The translations under genes and the position numbers were made by a program. The notes below the pieces were generated by a model. The model saw only the letters and a list, made by a program, of their open reading frames with translations. It made no database searches and was not told the origin of the DNA. Positions 37,031 through 48,075 of a stretch of DNA of 64,000 bases are shown piece by piece. Source of the DNA: Platycnemis pennipes. Lineage: Eukaryota; Arthropoda; Insecta; Odonata; Platycnemididae. Where the stretch lies: assembly GCA_933228895.1 (NCBI GenBank), contig OW121850.1, forward strand, positions 28,467,773 through 28,531,772, written 5' to 3'. Position 1 is the stretch's first letter. Each line of letters starts with the position of its first letter.

Positions 37031-40000
37031 GTGAAGGTTATTGCGACACTCTGGAGCTAATAGAAACATATTTAATAGAACTGGCTAGTGTAAAAGAGGA
37101 AAATATATTGCCTCGAGAATTGAGGTTAAGGTTTTGAAAATAACGCATATGATCATATTTTATCGAATGCTTAGGCGTACAAAAGTTACTAGACATTCAA
37201 GGCATATTTCAAGGTGTGCATTAAATAAAAATTTGGCCCTAAATAAAATACTCTTAAGCTGCGCAGCTAGGGTTGAACTCACACTCTTAATATTATCTTG
37301 TTTAACAGGATTCATAGGAATTCTGGTGATGCAATAGCCGCCATTTCCAATTAATGAACTGCAGTAGCGGCACTCAGATTCGTTCCGACAACTGCACTTA
37401 ACCAGTTAGGCGCATAAGGTGTGGTATGCTTTGCAATTAGATACAACAGAACTTAACTTCGATACGCGTCTGCGCTAATCGTACATAATTCTTCATCCTC
37501 ACTAATTCATGCTACATTACTAAATTCAACTGAACTTCGACTGCTTTTAATACACAGAGAATATGGTATTTTTTCTTTCTCCGGAAAAACGCCGAAAATT
37601 TTCGTTGTAAAACCAGTATTTAATGATATAATTCGACCACACATTATTATTATATTAGACCATAGAATATTATTAACTTCAATATCGTTGCTTTTATGAA
37701 AATTCCTGAAAGTCTTTAATTAAATTTTATAAAAACCAAACGACATTAAAAACTAAAAGAATAAACAAGCGTTTTGGAAGGGTTCAGCCAAGATATTTGA
37801 TTTACTTATAGAACGACATGTATACAATAATTCTAATGTAAATAAGTCTAACCTAAGACAAATAAATGCGACAAAAACTTTTTTCAGTTTTCAAGAAAAA
37901 TAATATTATTAAATGCAGATTAGAGATATGTTTAACTTCATTAGCACTTGTGAGTAAAGACAAATTCCATGGAAACTTACATCCTACCATCCTGTTTTAC
38001 CGTTTATTCATATTTGCAAAAATAAAGACTCATGGACAACATAGAAACTAAAGATCATGACCCAGTTTCAATGACTAATGAATAGCATAATTTCATTTAC
38101 TCTCCAGAATTTTGAAGTCATAAAGTTACAAAATGAAAAGCATATCGCTAATACTTATATTGTGCATCTACCGACATAAGCGAACTCTCTCTCATGCATA
38201 CTACTATGCCACCGTAAAACCAAAATGATACTAGTCCTGAAGAAGACTCTTGAGACTCAAAATTACGTGCAACGCGAAAAAGTCGCCGTTAACAAACTCC
38301 GAGTTCCTTCTCAAAGAGGATGATATCCGTTTGAACGTAGAATGCAATACTTGCAGACGAAGCGTATTCCAGTTTTTGAAGATTATTTCGCCTTGCAATA
38401 GAAAAATGACTAATAAATCAAGTGAGGAGAAAATGCTTTACAGAGTAAAAATATTTCGACAACCTTTCTGATTGCATCAGAGTCATTATTTTTGATCAAG
38501 TACATTCATGCCATTTTTCCTCGGCATCCAGAAGGAAGAGACAGGCAGCTAGAGCGGGCGATGAAAGGCTTCTTCCCGTACCGCTCGAGCCCTACCCCCT
38601 TCCTCCTCTCTCCCTCCCTCCCATACGCCCCCCACCCCCTTCCCCACACCCTCGAGAGCGCCTTCCCCCACCCACCGACCCACACTCGAGTTCACTGTCT
38701 CAATTAAAATTTAATCCCCGAGTCATTCACCGGCTTCATCCGCGATAACCCATTAACCCGAGCATTATGGCTGTCGCTCGCTGGGGAAATGTTAAGCGAC
38801 GCCGACGTCAATATCCCAGAGGCGCGGAAAAGCTCCTGGCGGCGAATGTGAAAGAAAAGAACGACTACGAACGCTATGAACGATCACGCACCATTTCAAA
38901 CGCGGCGAAAACACGCTCGAACGCGGGTGACAAGCGACCGACACATGGAATGCGATTGGGGGACATCAGGCTCAGGATTTCGGCTCACAAGGGATTGCTG
39001 CAGCTATTCACTGACCTGGTATTCATTCGATTTTCTCAGCACGCAAAAAAAAACACGGGGCACATGAAAAGGGTAAAAAAGTCTGAGTGTTCAAAAACCA
39101 GCAAAGTCAACCTTAAAATACTCAAAAAAAAGATCCTGAAAATACATTCCTCATTCAGGTTTAATTCAGAGCGTATCTCGCAATTCAAATTCCAATTTCG
39201 ATGACCACTATCCACCTCGTTCTAAACCAATCAAAGTTGCACCTCGTCCAAATAAGTAGGACAACACGTACGAGGTTAAGAGTGGTGTAAGTCATTTATT
39301 GTGAATATTACTAAAACTGGCTTATTTTTCGTGAAGTTAATCTAGAATCAACGAAATTATCTTTCGTTTCCAATCCCTAAAATGTCAGATTTTAATATTA
39401 AGATACAAAAGATTAAGATGATACAAAAATTAATATCCATGCTTTTCCAACTGCTCATATTATTTTTCACCTGGAACTCCCCAATTTTTCCAAAGAATCG
39501 TAGTCATACAGCTGAGATACTAGTGGACAAGCTTAACACTACTCTCATCAATAAGGATATCAATAAACATGTGTCAATAAGAAACGAATATATGGTAATA
39601 GAGAATGATACCATATCTTCATATTCGAATATACCAACGTTTATTATGGTAACTTGAATGATTATAATTTATTTGAACCACCTTCTTTTCGTCGTAAGGC
39701 GTAATATCAATGGCTAAATATCAAGGCATCCCGTTAAACCTTCAGGCACGTAAACATTCGAAAAACTCTGGAAGCATACTTATAAGACAATCAACATTAA
39801 GGCTTTGGGTACGGTAGTGAAATATATTGCTTTTGATTAAACAGTGCGTAAAAACAACGCAGTGAACGGTCTTCGGTATATACGAAGTCCTAAATACACT
39901 TATAAAGGTTGAGTGAGAGTTCTTCTACAGTCGTAAACTCATGGGAGTGACCTTTTTACGTACTGTCCATTTCTGCACCCAAATGATCCAAGTTTATATG

Positions 40001-41009
40001 ACTAACTCCTGTGATAATCGCAAGTTTTTTATACGATACTCGTCTGGTCAAATAGGAACATCCCATCAGTTCAGCAGACTCGCTTTCCCTTCGTAGAAAG
40101 TAATAAAATACTGTACGTGGGGGTAAGAAAATTGGTCCTATAAAGGATCCGCCGTTAAATTAAATGGTACATGTCTGGGAAAAAATACAGCGAAAGGAAA
40201 ACGTGGGGTCAAGGCATGAAGTGGGAAATGACTCTACCCCATCATGGAGAGGGCAAGGCAGGCAAAAAAGTTTGGAATACGGCGGATATTAGAATTTACC
40301 TCTGCTATAAAAAATTAAGATTCCACAACATGTAACAAAAAACATAAAATATGAGTAGATTCTGACATGGAATCATGAAGTCATATGATCTACGATTGCG
40401 AAACTTGCTGCAAATTCAAGGTTTACTCCTAGATTTCATACAAATAGATGTTATAATATGGTGGCATAATTTTTGCCAGCCTTTAATGGACATACACAGA
40501 GTGGTAAAAAATTTAATATTTCAGAATGCGTCTAGAAGCTTAAGGAGTAGTTATCGCGGAATAACGTTAAATGGGTAAATAAATAAAAATTTCAAAATTA
40601 CCTTGTCAGAAGGTAATTTTGAATATGGCGTTACAAGTCTCAGAAAATCTTCCACCGCATGTTAGTGACATCCCCTACACAAAAACATTTACATCAGAGG
40701 GCTGTAGATTTTGGTTTCTCCACGTAAACTAGTACCTACTACGATTGTATACTCAAAAGATAGGCATTTACAATAAATCAAAATGCACTGATTTTCCTTA
40801 GCATTTTAGCAGCTCCTCACATTTTTTCATATTTTCCACCACCTCCTTATACTTTCTTCCCAGAAGTCCAAAGCAATTTGGTAAACACCTAAGTAGAAAT
40901 GTAATGCTTAAAATAAATTCAAACTTCCAAAAAGTTTAATGAAGGAAAATAATTAACATACTTCTACTTCCATTTCTTATTTTAAAATTCATACTAATGG
41001 AATTTCGCG
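37031..41009. other. No recognised gene
   Basis: AT-rich DNA. A CpG-richer part at about 38480-39010 has a 145-codon plus-strand frame (38767-39204) rich in Lys and Arg, with no domain I recognise. No mobile-element ends were found. Confidence 0.5.
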
Positions 41010-41235
41010 GCCATCATCAATAGTCATCAGTCTTAAGATGGGTTACACGCAGCTCTCAACTCCATTCTACTAACGGCTAATCTTTTCGTGTTGACAGGAT
41101 TATTCTCTTTTACATCCTTTAATTATAATGTAGAGCTTATTTTACCATTCTTTCCATCCAATTTTCACTCGACGACTGTTTTTTTAGATCATATCTCGAT
41201 AAATGGCTGGCTGAACTGTCCAATGCTCTATTAAA
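41010..41235 (-). mobile_element. LINE 3' tail fragment
   Basis: ATCATCAATAGTCATCAGTC, then a degraded GGTT and CAGCTCTCAACTCCATTCTA, is the reverse complement of the family terminus seen at 46165 and 54060. CTTTTACATCCTTTAATTAT and TCCAATTTTCACTCGACGAC correspond to the KDVK and VEGKV regions of better copies. It is 5'-truncated and full of indels. Confidence 0.7.
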
Positions 41236-41359
41236 ATATACAACTTACGCAGCAATGAGGGGAAAATTTATAAAAAAGCGTGTATTTTATTTGCAGCGAG
41301 GATATTTATGTATGTTTTAAGGTGGGTCTCGCTGATTATCAGCAAGTCGGAGGGCAGGG

Positions 41360-42264
41360 GTCGGAATTAGGGATGTCACATCGACATCGATGTATCGGAC
41401 TACTCGATTTTTTTTGCCGATACATCGAAAACATCGAGTGGTAAGACAATCGATGGAACATCGACTCGATGTTTTCAAAACACTCAACATCGCAGCGATG
41501 TTTTAGGAAACGAGCGGTATAATAAATGTTTTTGGTTGACCAATAGTTCATTTTTAAGATTATCATAAGCCTTTTAAGAATACGAACGAACCTTACCTAA
41601 TCCCTATCGCGTGTAGGGAAACAAGTGAAGGTATAAAATCGTTCACGTTTTCATCCCAGTGTTGCCTTCCAAGAACATGATCCGCCATGTCTACATCAGT
41701 ACCTTCTGAGAGGATTGTATCAGCTCTCAACTTGGTGGTGCAAATAAACAGGAGTAGGTTGGGGTCGCTGCATATTAAGCAAAGAGTGTTCCTTACCGCT
41801 ACTGGGAAGTTTAAACGTTTTAAACCCACTGTTTTTCAATTTGATTTTTTTTATACTACCAAGCTTAGAATATTTTTAGGGAACATGTACACCCACTTCA
41901 TTGTGTTATTTGTTGTATTATGTTTATTTATCTTTATTTAATTATGAAACAGTGATATGTTTAAAAATAAATTCAATGGAAAAATATTTGCGTATTACTT
42001 ATCAATATTTTACTAAATAAGGTCCGATTTCCGATTAATTTTCAAAATTGCAAGTTTTTAAGTAGATGCAAAATTTCTGATGCATAATACATAATACCAG
42101 CTATGATAATACCTAACTTCGGATATGAAGGCATAAAAACTCGATACATCGAAACATCGATGTTTTTTGTCGATGAATAATGAGTGAGTGGTGAATACTT
42201 TTATAAACATCGAAACATTGACCACTCGATGTTGTTTAGCCGATGTGGCATGCCTAGTCGGAAT
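41360..42264. mobile_element. hAT transposon, internally deleted, with 8-bp target duplication
   Basis: GTCGGAAT at 41360-41367 is repeated exactly at 42257-42264. The enclosed 889-bp element starts TAGGGATGTCACATCG and ends with the inverted CGATGTGGCATGCCTA, 14 of 16 matching. The 8-bp duplication and a CAGGG/TAGGG-type terminus are established marks of the hAT superfamily. Many CATCGA words occur in both subterminal regions and may be transposase-binding sites. The interior keeps only a fragment of transposase, so the element is non-autonomous. Confidence 0.92.
41681..41941 (+). pseudogene. hAT transposase C-terminal dimerisation-region remnant
   Basis: The predicted peptide STSVPSERIVSALNLVVQ followed by RSRLGSLHIKQRVFL matches the conserved hAT C-terminal region (typically ATSVPSERxFS, then a KRxRLxxxxVxxLxFL pattern). 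A stop lies just upstream in the same frame, so the catalytic RNase H-like part is not linked. After about residue 39 the frame runs into unrelated hydrophobic sequence. Its location inside the 889-bp element with hAT termini supports the identification from both sides. Confidence 0.85.
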
Positions 42265-45200
42265 GCATGCATTGCTTTACGCGCTCGAGATGCTAGGAGG
42301 CTGCGGTCGGCTGATTTGGTTTCACAACGCGCCCTTCCTTTCCCTTCGCGGAAGGAAATACGAAGTTCAAGGGAGAAGTAGGCGGGGTACCTTACACGAC
42401 GACTTATGCGCCTGCTCCCGCGGTTCATTGAGACACAGTCGCGGCAGTCGTGATGCGAAACGTCCAGCGACTTCGCGCGTGGACTTGACGTGTACGCGAA
42501 TGACGAATGAACGCGAAGGTGTCAACGCCTCCATCATGTAGGCGCGCCCATATTTAGGATCACGTAGAGATCGAAAGGGAAATTAGCCAGCTTTTGCTCT
42601 TTAGGAGATCTTGGAGGAGTGAATGATACGGGTGAATCGGAAGGAGGAATGGAGAAGGATACTTAGTATTTCGGGAGAGGGAGCTCTTCTGTAGGTACCT
42701 GAGTATACTTAGATTTCGTTGTTTGCGTGCTAATGTCTCAATGACGCAATCTGGTAGGCTGCCAAGTAGTAACACGGAGTAAAATTTTGCGGAGCGCTAA
42801 TCTCACTGAGATCGACGTAACTTAGCACAAGTACACAAAAACCCCAGCGCATGACGCTGAAAACCCATCAAAGTATAATTAGGGACGTAGTAGTCACTGC
42901 CACGATGAAGTATACAAAAGTACTTGTTATATTTATTCTTAGGCAAACGTCAACAGCAATTTTTTAAAAATAAATTAGGTCGCTTTGTTCTGTGGAATAA
43001 AATTGATAAAAGAAGTAACAAGCACCAAACATAGACATTTAACGACTTTGATCTTAGCTCAAGTCGTTGAAAACATGTTCACGGTATTAATGAGATCTCT
43101 GAGTCAGGAACAGCAGTAGGAGCGCCAACTTCCTCGGAGGTAATGCACTTCCCCTAAATGAAGACATATCCATAAAAAGTTCGTTTAGCCAACCATTTCT
43201 AATGCACATTACTGCGGTTCTTTTGGTCACTAATAAATTCATGACAGGTACAGATAGACTGCAAATCATACTTTTAACGATAAAAAGTTTTTATGATCAT
43301 ATTACCAATCAACTGTATCGACAGGCATTATATATATGATATAACATTAAAAACAATGCATTCCATTATTATCTATTTTTCTATCATCTACCGATATTGC
43401 AACAATAAATTTAATGAATCTTAGGATCTTTCGGCACCATTACATATCACAGCGTTGCAAAAACTAACTTATACTCAAAATTTAAAAAGATTGACTTGAC
43501 AATTAAAAATAAAACTTTTAATTAAGACTGCATGCGTGAGAGCAAAGCAGAGTAGTAGCGTGCGTCAGATAAAGGGAGGGGAAAAAACTGTTGCCAAAGG
43601 TTTCATAAATTAAACCTAAATGGGCGATCTGAAATAAACATAATGTAGAAGCACCTGGGACCAAACAAATTGAAAATTTTCAACGAATATTTTTTACGAC
43701 CCTAGAAGGCCGTAAAGTTCAGAGGAACAGGATGGAAAAATCCCAAGAACGAGTGAAGATTCGTCGAGTACAATATCTTTGACGTAAAGGTCGACGTCAA
43801 AGACGAGGACATTGCAAAAAAATTACATCCTCATAACTTTTCCAGAAAGGAAGAAGCAATTCCTTGCTGGGAGGGGAGGCTATTGAACACCGCCACGTGC
43901 ACTTCATAAGTTTCAATAACGGTCACCGGGACAAAATTAATTTTAAAAAATATAAGAAAACCTAAATGAAAAAAGTAAACACCGGGGCTATCGCAAGCCT
44001 GGTATAGAATCCACAGAGCCCTTTGGCGTTCTCAGGCGGAGAGATGTAAAAGATAGGTGCACGTAAGAACAAACATAGGAAAAACAAAGCCACGGGAGGA
44101 TAACGACGAAGGATGCGATCTGAAACAAGAATCCAATAATTCAACGCTGGAGTGGTAGGCATGCGTATTCAGGAATGCAGTACGAACTAACCTTAGGAAT
44201 GAAGATTGCACCCACCATTTTTTTGTTTAAATTCCCATCTGTCTCCTCTGAGAGGCTTTGGTGAAAACTTCGCTACGGAGCCGAGCGGCATACCTTACTT
44301 TACACACATATCGCATTTAATTCAAAAACCCTTTCAGCCCACCACGCCGACAAAGCACACCCTCACCGATTCCCTGTCCGTCTACAAACATAATCCCTTT
44401 TCTTCATTCGATGCACTCATCCGCGAACACAAACCAACTCCACCACACAAACCCAAATGCCCATAAAATCCTCCTCCTTCCACCCCCCAAAAATACCTCT
44501 TCGCACAAGAGTGAATATCGACAGGGTAGGAATTTGAATGCGTTCGATAATACGGGCCCCAGCAAGCGGGGTGGGGAGAAACCGTAACAAGGGGTGGGGT
44601 TGGTAGGAATAGGGTGAGAATAAGGGGTAGGGAGGGCGTGAATACGCTAAGGAAGGTATCCGTCACAGGGTGGGGGTTCCACATTTCTTTGCTATGGCTT
44701 TCGTCCCGCTAATGCACATCCGATACGGAAATAATGGTAAAAAAGAGATTAGAGAAATACTATGACGAATCCGGGTTTTTCCAGCATTCGCATTCCAAAC
44801 GATTAAGTCCAAGGCCAAGATCTGTTTGCCTATCTAAGAAAAAGCAGCAGATTTCATGCCAACGGTTGATAAATCGAGAAATACATTATAATTGCGCCAA
44901 AGGGAGAAGAGTTAAAGAAATCTCAACGAAAATAATTCAATAATGAGTTTCTCCTTGACTAAAAGTTCTCTATGTTCTAAAAAGTTTTACCAGAGAGGGT
45001 GACGAAAAAAGGCAAATCGAACTATAGGGGTATATAAATATTTAGGAGGTCGACATTTTGGAGAGGAGTAATAGTAGTGAGAAATTCATTTTTGGAATTA
45101 ATGCGATCTGAAAGAAAGGCGTCAGGGACCCACTGGTTTACGCCCCATACCATGAACAGAGTGCGGCACTTAATGCTCTTTAAACGGCAACCCAAGGTTT

Positions 45201-45453
45201 ACTGGTGTACCACTAAATATTCTGCCTCTTTGCGGATTCTTACCCTTGGGATGGGAGACCACCAAATTTTCTCCACTCTAAATGCTAAATATTTTTAAAT
45301 ATTGTACTTCCCCCCTCTTCCTCATTACTAGGTTAAGGATCAGCCAACCACAGGCTAAATTAGACACAAATGCATCCCTTTGCGAGATGGTGGTGAAACT
45401 TCCTTAGACGGAGTGGGAGAAGTAAAACCCTCGTGAGTGACCACGGTCACTTT
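42265..45453. other. No recognised gene
   Basis: A CpG-richer stretch at about 42240-42540 carries overlapping frames of up to 117 codons without a recognisable motif. The rest is AT-rich. No repeat or RNA gene is seen. Confidence 0.5.
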
Positions 45454-45556
45454 GAGATAAGTACCTTAAACTGCACAGTTTAGGGTACTTATCTCTAAGT
45501 AACATATTATTAGGGTTATAAAATGACACATTCAATGTGTAATTTTATAATCCTAA
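45454..45556. repeat. Two consecutive hairpins beside a PLE fragment
   Basis: GAGATAAGTACCTTAAACTG at 45454-45473 pairs with 45476-45495 at 19 of 20 positions across two bases. Starting at 45510, a second inverted repeat with 23-base arms is centred on the C at 45533 with two mismatches (outer word TTAGGGTTATAAAAT). They immediately precede the PLE fragment at 45559. They may belong to that element or to an insertion at its broken edge. Confidence 0.75.
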
Positions 45557-45558
45557 AA

Positions 45559-46135
45559 CTATGGGTAAAATTCTTTTTAATTCCAAAGATAAGTTCAGTA
45601 AGTGTGACCAATGCGGGGTATATGGACTAAAGTGCAACACTCCCATTTATTCATCGTAATACAACGGACAAAGTGGTCGGGAAATTAATACCCGTGTGCC
45701 TGAACATAAGAGGTGCAGGTTGACTGCGGGCATAACATCAAGTTTTGCCAAACATATGATTGAGAATGACCACGAGTGTGATTTCACTCCTGAAGTACTC
45801 CACACGGAGGTAAAAGGAGGGAAACTGGATTTCCTTGAACAATGGGAGATTATAAAAGCATCAAATGACCACAATGTAAACCTCTTAAATGAATTCGTAT
45901 TCCAGTTTCACTCGCCTTTGTTATCCATAGCCTTCCCTCCTTCCAACGAATCCTGTCATTGACCCTAACAATTTGGCTTCCTGAACAGCATTCCCTTAAC
46001 CCTTTCCCCTCCCCCCCACCAGCCCTCCTATACCTCCCCTCCAAATTTTCCATATATAAGAGCTTGCTACATACGGTTTTTACCCTGAAAATGTCTACGG
46101 AGCAGGCGAAACCAGAGTCGGTGGATTAAAATTTC
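45559..46135 (+). mobile_element. Second PLE fragment: GIY-YIG end, 3' UTR, hammerhead-like motif
   Basis: 45561 onward reads MGKILFNSKDKFSKCDQCGV then YGLKCNT and a stop. A neighbouring frame continues YNGQSGREINTRVPEHKR and runs on through ASSFAKHM-like and LDFLEQWEIIKA to about 45960. These are the GIY-YIG core (GVY, YxGQSGR, EHK) and its C-terminal tail. At the protein level it differs substantially from the 34-kb copy, so it is another PLE family or an old divergence. A hammerhead-like motif follows at 46079-46125. The RT is absent. Confidence 0.85.
46079..46125 (+). ncRNA. Hammerhead-ribozyme-like motif of the second PLE
   Basis: The core is CTGAAAA (46085-46091; canonical CUGANGA, so G8 is A). 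Stem II pairs GTCT (46093-46096) with AGGC (46104-46107), including one G-T wobble. GAAA is at 46108-46111, then CCAGAG, then TC (46118-46119). Stem I is the best of the set: six pairs between 46079-46084 and 46120-46125, two of them wobble. The G8 change would break the essential C3-G8 pair, so this copy is probably inactive. Confidence 0.65.
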
Positions 46136-46159
46136 ATTGTGTGGGATATACAAAGTATT

Positions 46160-46610
46160 TTCATTTTATTTTTACATCATCAGTCAAAAATCCTAGGATT
46201 GGTTTGACTCAGCCTTCCACTCGATTCTTTTATCGGCCAACCTCATCATATTGACGTAGCTCCTATCTTTTACATCCTTCACAACTTGCTCCATATTCCT
46301 CATACGAGGCCTGCCTTTTCCATTCTTCCCGTTCACTTTTCCCTCAACGATTGTCTTCATCAGACCATCCTGTCTCAAGATGTGGCCCATTAAGTTGTCC
46401 CATCTTCTTTTTAATGTTTTCAGTAGACATCTCTCCCACTCTTCTTAACACTTCTTCGTTTGTCACTCGATCGATCCATTTTATCTTCATCATTCTTCGG
46501 TAGCACCATATTTCAAATGCTTCCAGCCTGGACTTCTCTGCTGCTGTTATTGTCCATGCTTCGCTGCCATATAGTAGAATGCTCCAGATGTATTTTTACA
46601 TAAGTACCTT
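46160..46610 (-). mobile_element. LINE 3' tail, well preserved
   Basis: On the minus strand the tail begins with YIWSILLYGSEAWT and continues AAEKSRLEAFEIWCYRRMMK, then WIDRVTNEEVLRRVGE. After a break it resumes MGHILRQDGLMKTIVEGKVN, GRPRMRNMEQVVKDVKDRSY and LADKRIEWKAESNQS. It ends in the shared 3' terminus with GATTGGTTTG on the plus strand near 46195. This is the region downstream of the RT palm in a LINE family whose relics are often mislabelled as craniofacial development protein 2 in arthropod annotations. It abuts the PLE 3' end at about 46150. Confidence 0.85.
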
Positions 46611-47109
46611 ATTTATTATCATTAATTTGTTTTTTCCAGTGACGAAGGAGAGGACTCAGATAATTGATCACAGGGACAAGCAACACCGAAATACAAGAGG
46701 AACACACTGTTGTCGTTCCTGAAACTTTTTAAAGCCCCCACCCCCGGGTAACACACGGAGGCGGGATATTTGAGAATTAAAAGAACAATTTGAGGACGGG
46801 AGATGACAGAGTGCTGTTGAGTAAGTTTCATGCGAGGATTCTCGCTAAAGGGTAGAAGTGTGCCACGTCGAAATTTCCGTGCGCTTGGGAGAGAGAGAGA
46901 GTGGGAGGTGGAGTAGTTGTGATGGAGATGCGGGGAGGGCTTTTCATCTCGAGCGACAGACGAAGAGGCTGGAGGAGAGGGAGACAATCAGAGAGAGAGG
47001 GAGATAAGGGGCGCAACCTCACGCTCTCTGCAACCTTCCCTCCTCCTCCATCACTCCGCTTCAAGTGTTCCGCCCCGCAGAGCAGAGGAATTAGCGGAAT
47101 CAAGCGGTG
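46611..47109. other. No recognised gene; GC-richer
   Basis: A purine-rich plus strand at about 46880-47010 opens a 121-codon frame (46622-46987) and a 91-codon frame on the minus strand. Neither shows a domain. No repeats were identified. Confidence 0.5.
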
Positions 47110-47240
47110 AATCTAGAGGCAACCGAGGTAGGTAATACGCCCGGCCTGTGAACCTCAAGGCGCGGGTTCGAATCCAGGGGGGTTGTGTTTGAAACAGTCG
47201 AGATTATTTCGAATAGGTAACCAAGGAGCCATGTGGTATA
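47110..47240 (+). mobile_element. tRNA-derived SINE fragment
   Basis: A tRNA-like head, GAGGTAGGTAATACGCCCGG, is followed by a canonical box B GGTTCGAATCC at 47165-47175, then SINE body with GTTGTGTTTGAAACAG. The body is repeated in inverted orientation at 47433-47492. No target duplication was found. Confidence 0.7.
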
Positions 47241-47432
47241 AACAAGAATGGCTGGCAAATTTGATGTGTTAAAACCGCTGATTACAAGATCACTCTTTGT
47301 TTACACTTGTGTTTTATCTCATTTGTGGGATCTATTGTTGAGAGAGATGAGAAAAAAATCAAGTGAAAACAATTTTCGATAATGTAACGAACGATTCAGA
47401 GAAATAAAATTTTCAAACCATTCGTGTGTGTA

Positions 47433-47492
47433 CCACTTGACTCCTTGGTTACCTATTCGAGATAATTCCGAAGGTTTCACACACAACCCCCC
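47433..47492 (-). mobile_element. Inverted partial copy of the adjacent SINE body
   Basis: This segment is the reverse complement, with several substitutions, of 47177-47236: GGGGGGTTGTG, then GAAAC, then ATTTCGAATAGGTAACCAAGG in the sense direction. The inner spacer is 196 bp. Two inverted SINE bodies could form a fold-back if transcribed. Independent insertion or local inversion-duplication are both possible. Confidence 0.75.
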
Positions 47493-47970
47493 AGGCAATG
47501 GCAAGGACGTCATGTTTACCCTGGGACTAATTTCACGCTTATAATTAGGTTATATGTCGCGATATTAACTGTAGAAAAAAAAATGGAAGCAACCCAGCAG
47601 GCCGAAAAATGGTGAAAGAGAGTAAAATAACCTGACGCAACTCACGGAAAGTCACGACCTGACTTAAATCCACGTTCAAAAAAATATTACTTCATTTTTA
47701 TCAATAACTGAGCATAATTTCAATAAACCCTACACATTTCAGATCCCCAGAGTCATTCTAAAGAGGGGTAAGAAAATAAATCGTAAATTACCGAATATAT
47801 ATTGTATGACGTGAAAGCTATGAAACCGCCCAAGGATATTAAAAATAGAGTGGAACATAAAATACCTCTTTTAAAAAATGTCTTCTAAATTCCATAAAGT
47901 CACCTCAGCTATTCATGGTAAGCCAACATAAACAATCTATAACATAAAGAATTGTTAAATTCGAAAATTG

Positions 47971-48075
47971 GAAAGGCTGGTGAGGGTTAAGCTCACCAAA
48001 CTCTAATCCTAACGGCGTGTAAATTCACACACCAGGATGAGGGAGTCACTTTTTTTCCAGTGCCATCAATTTTGC
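47971..48075 (-). mobile_element. SINE body fragment related to the 22.3-kb SINE
   Basis: GGTGAGGGTTAAGCTCACC, then GGCGTGTAAATTCACACACC and GAGGGAGTCAC, aligns by eye with GGTGAAGGTAGAGCTCACC, then GGCGTGTGAATTTCACACAT in the 22.3-kb copy. The tRNA-like head is not present here. Confidence 0.6.

Noticed and set aside
38236..38275. Hammerhead-like CCTGAAGAAGACTC
   Set aside because: The core word fits, but the following GACTC is a direct repeat and not an inverted one, so stem II cannot form, and the GAAA box is absent.
38767..39204. 145-codon Lys/Arg-rich frame as a small basic protein
   Set aside because: Basic residues follow from A-rich codons; no family features, and the tail is low complexity.
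42560..45453. Mobile-element or gene content
   Set aside because: Several weak word matches to LINE and SINE pieces were seen, but none extended far enough to support a call.
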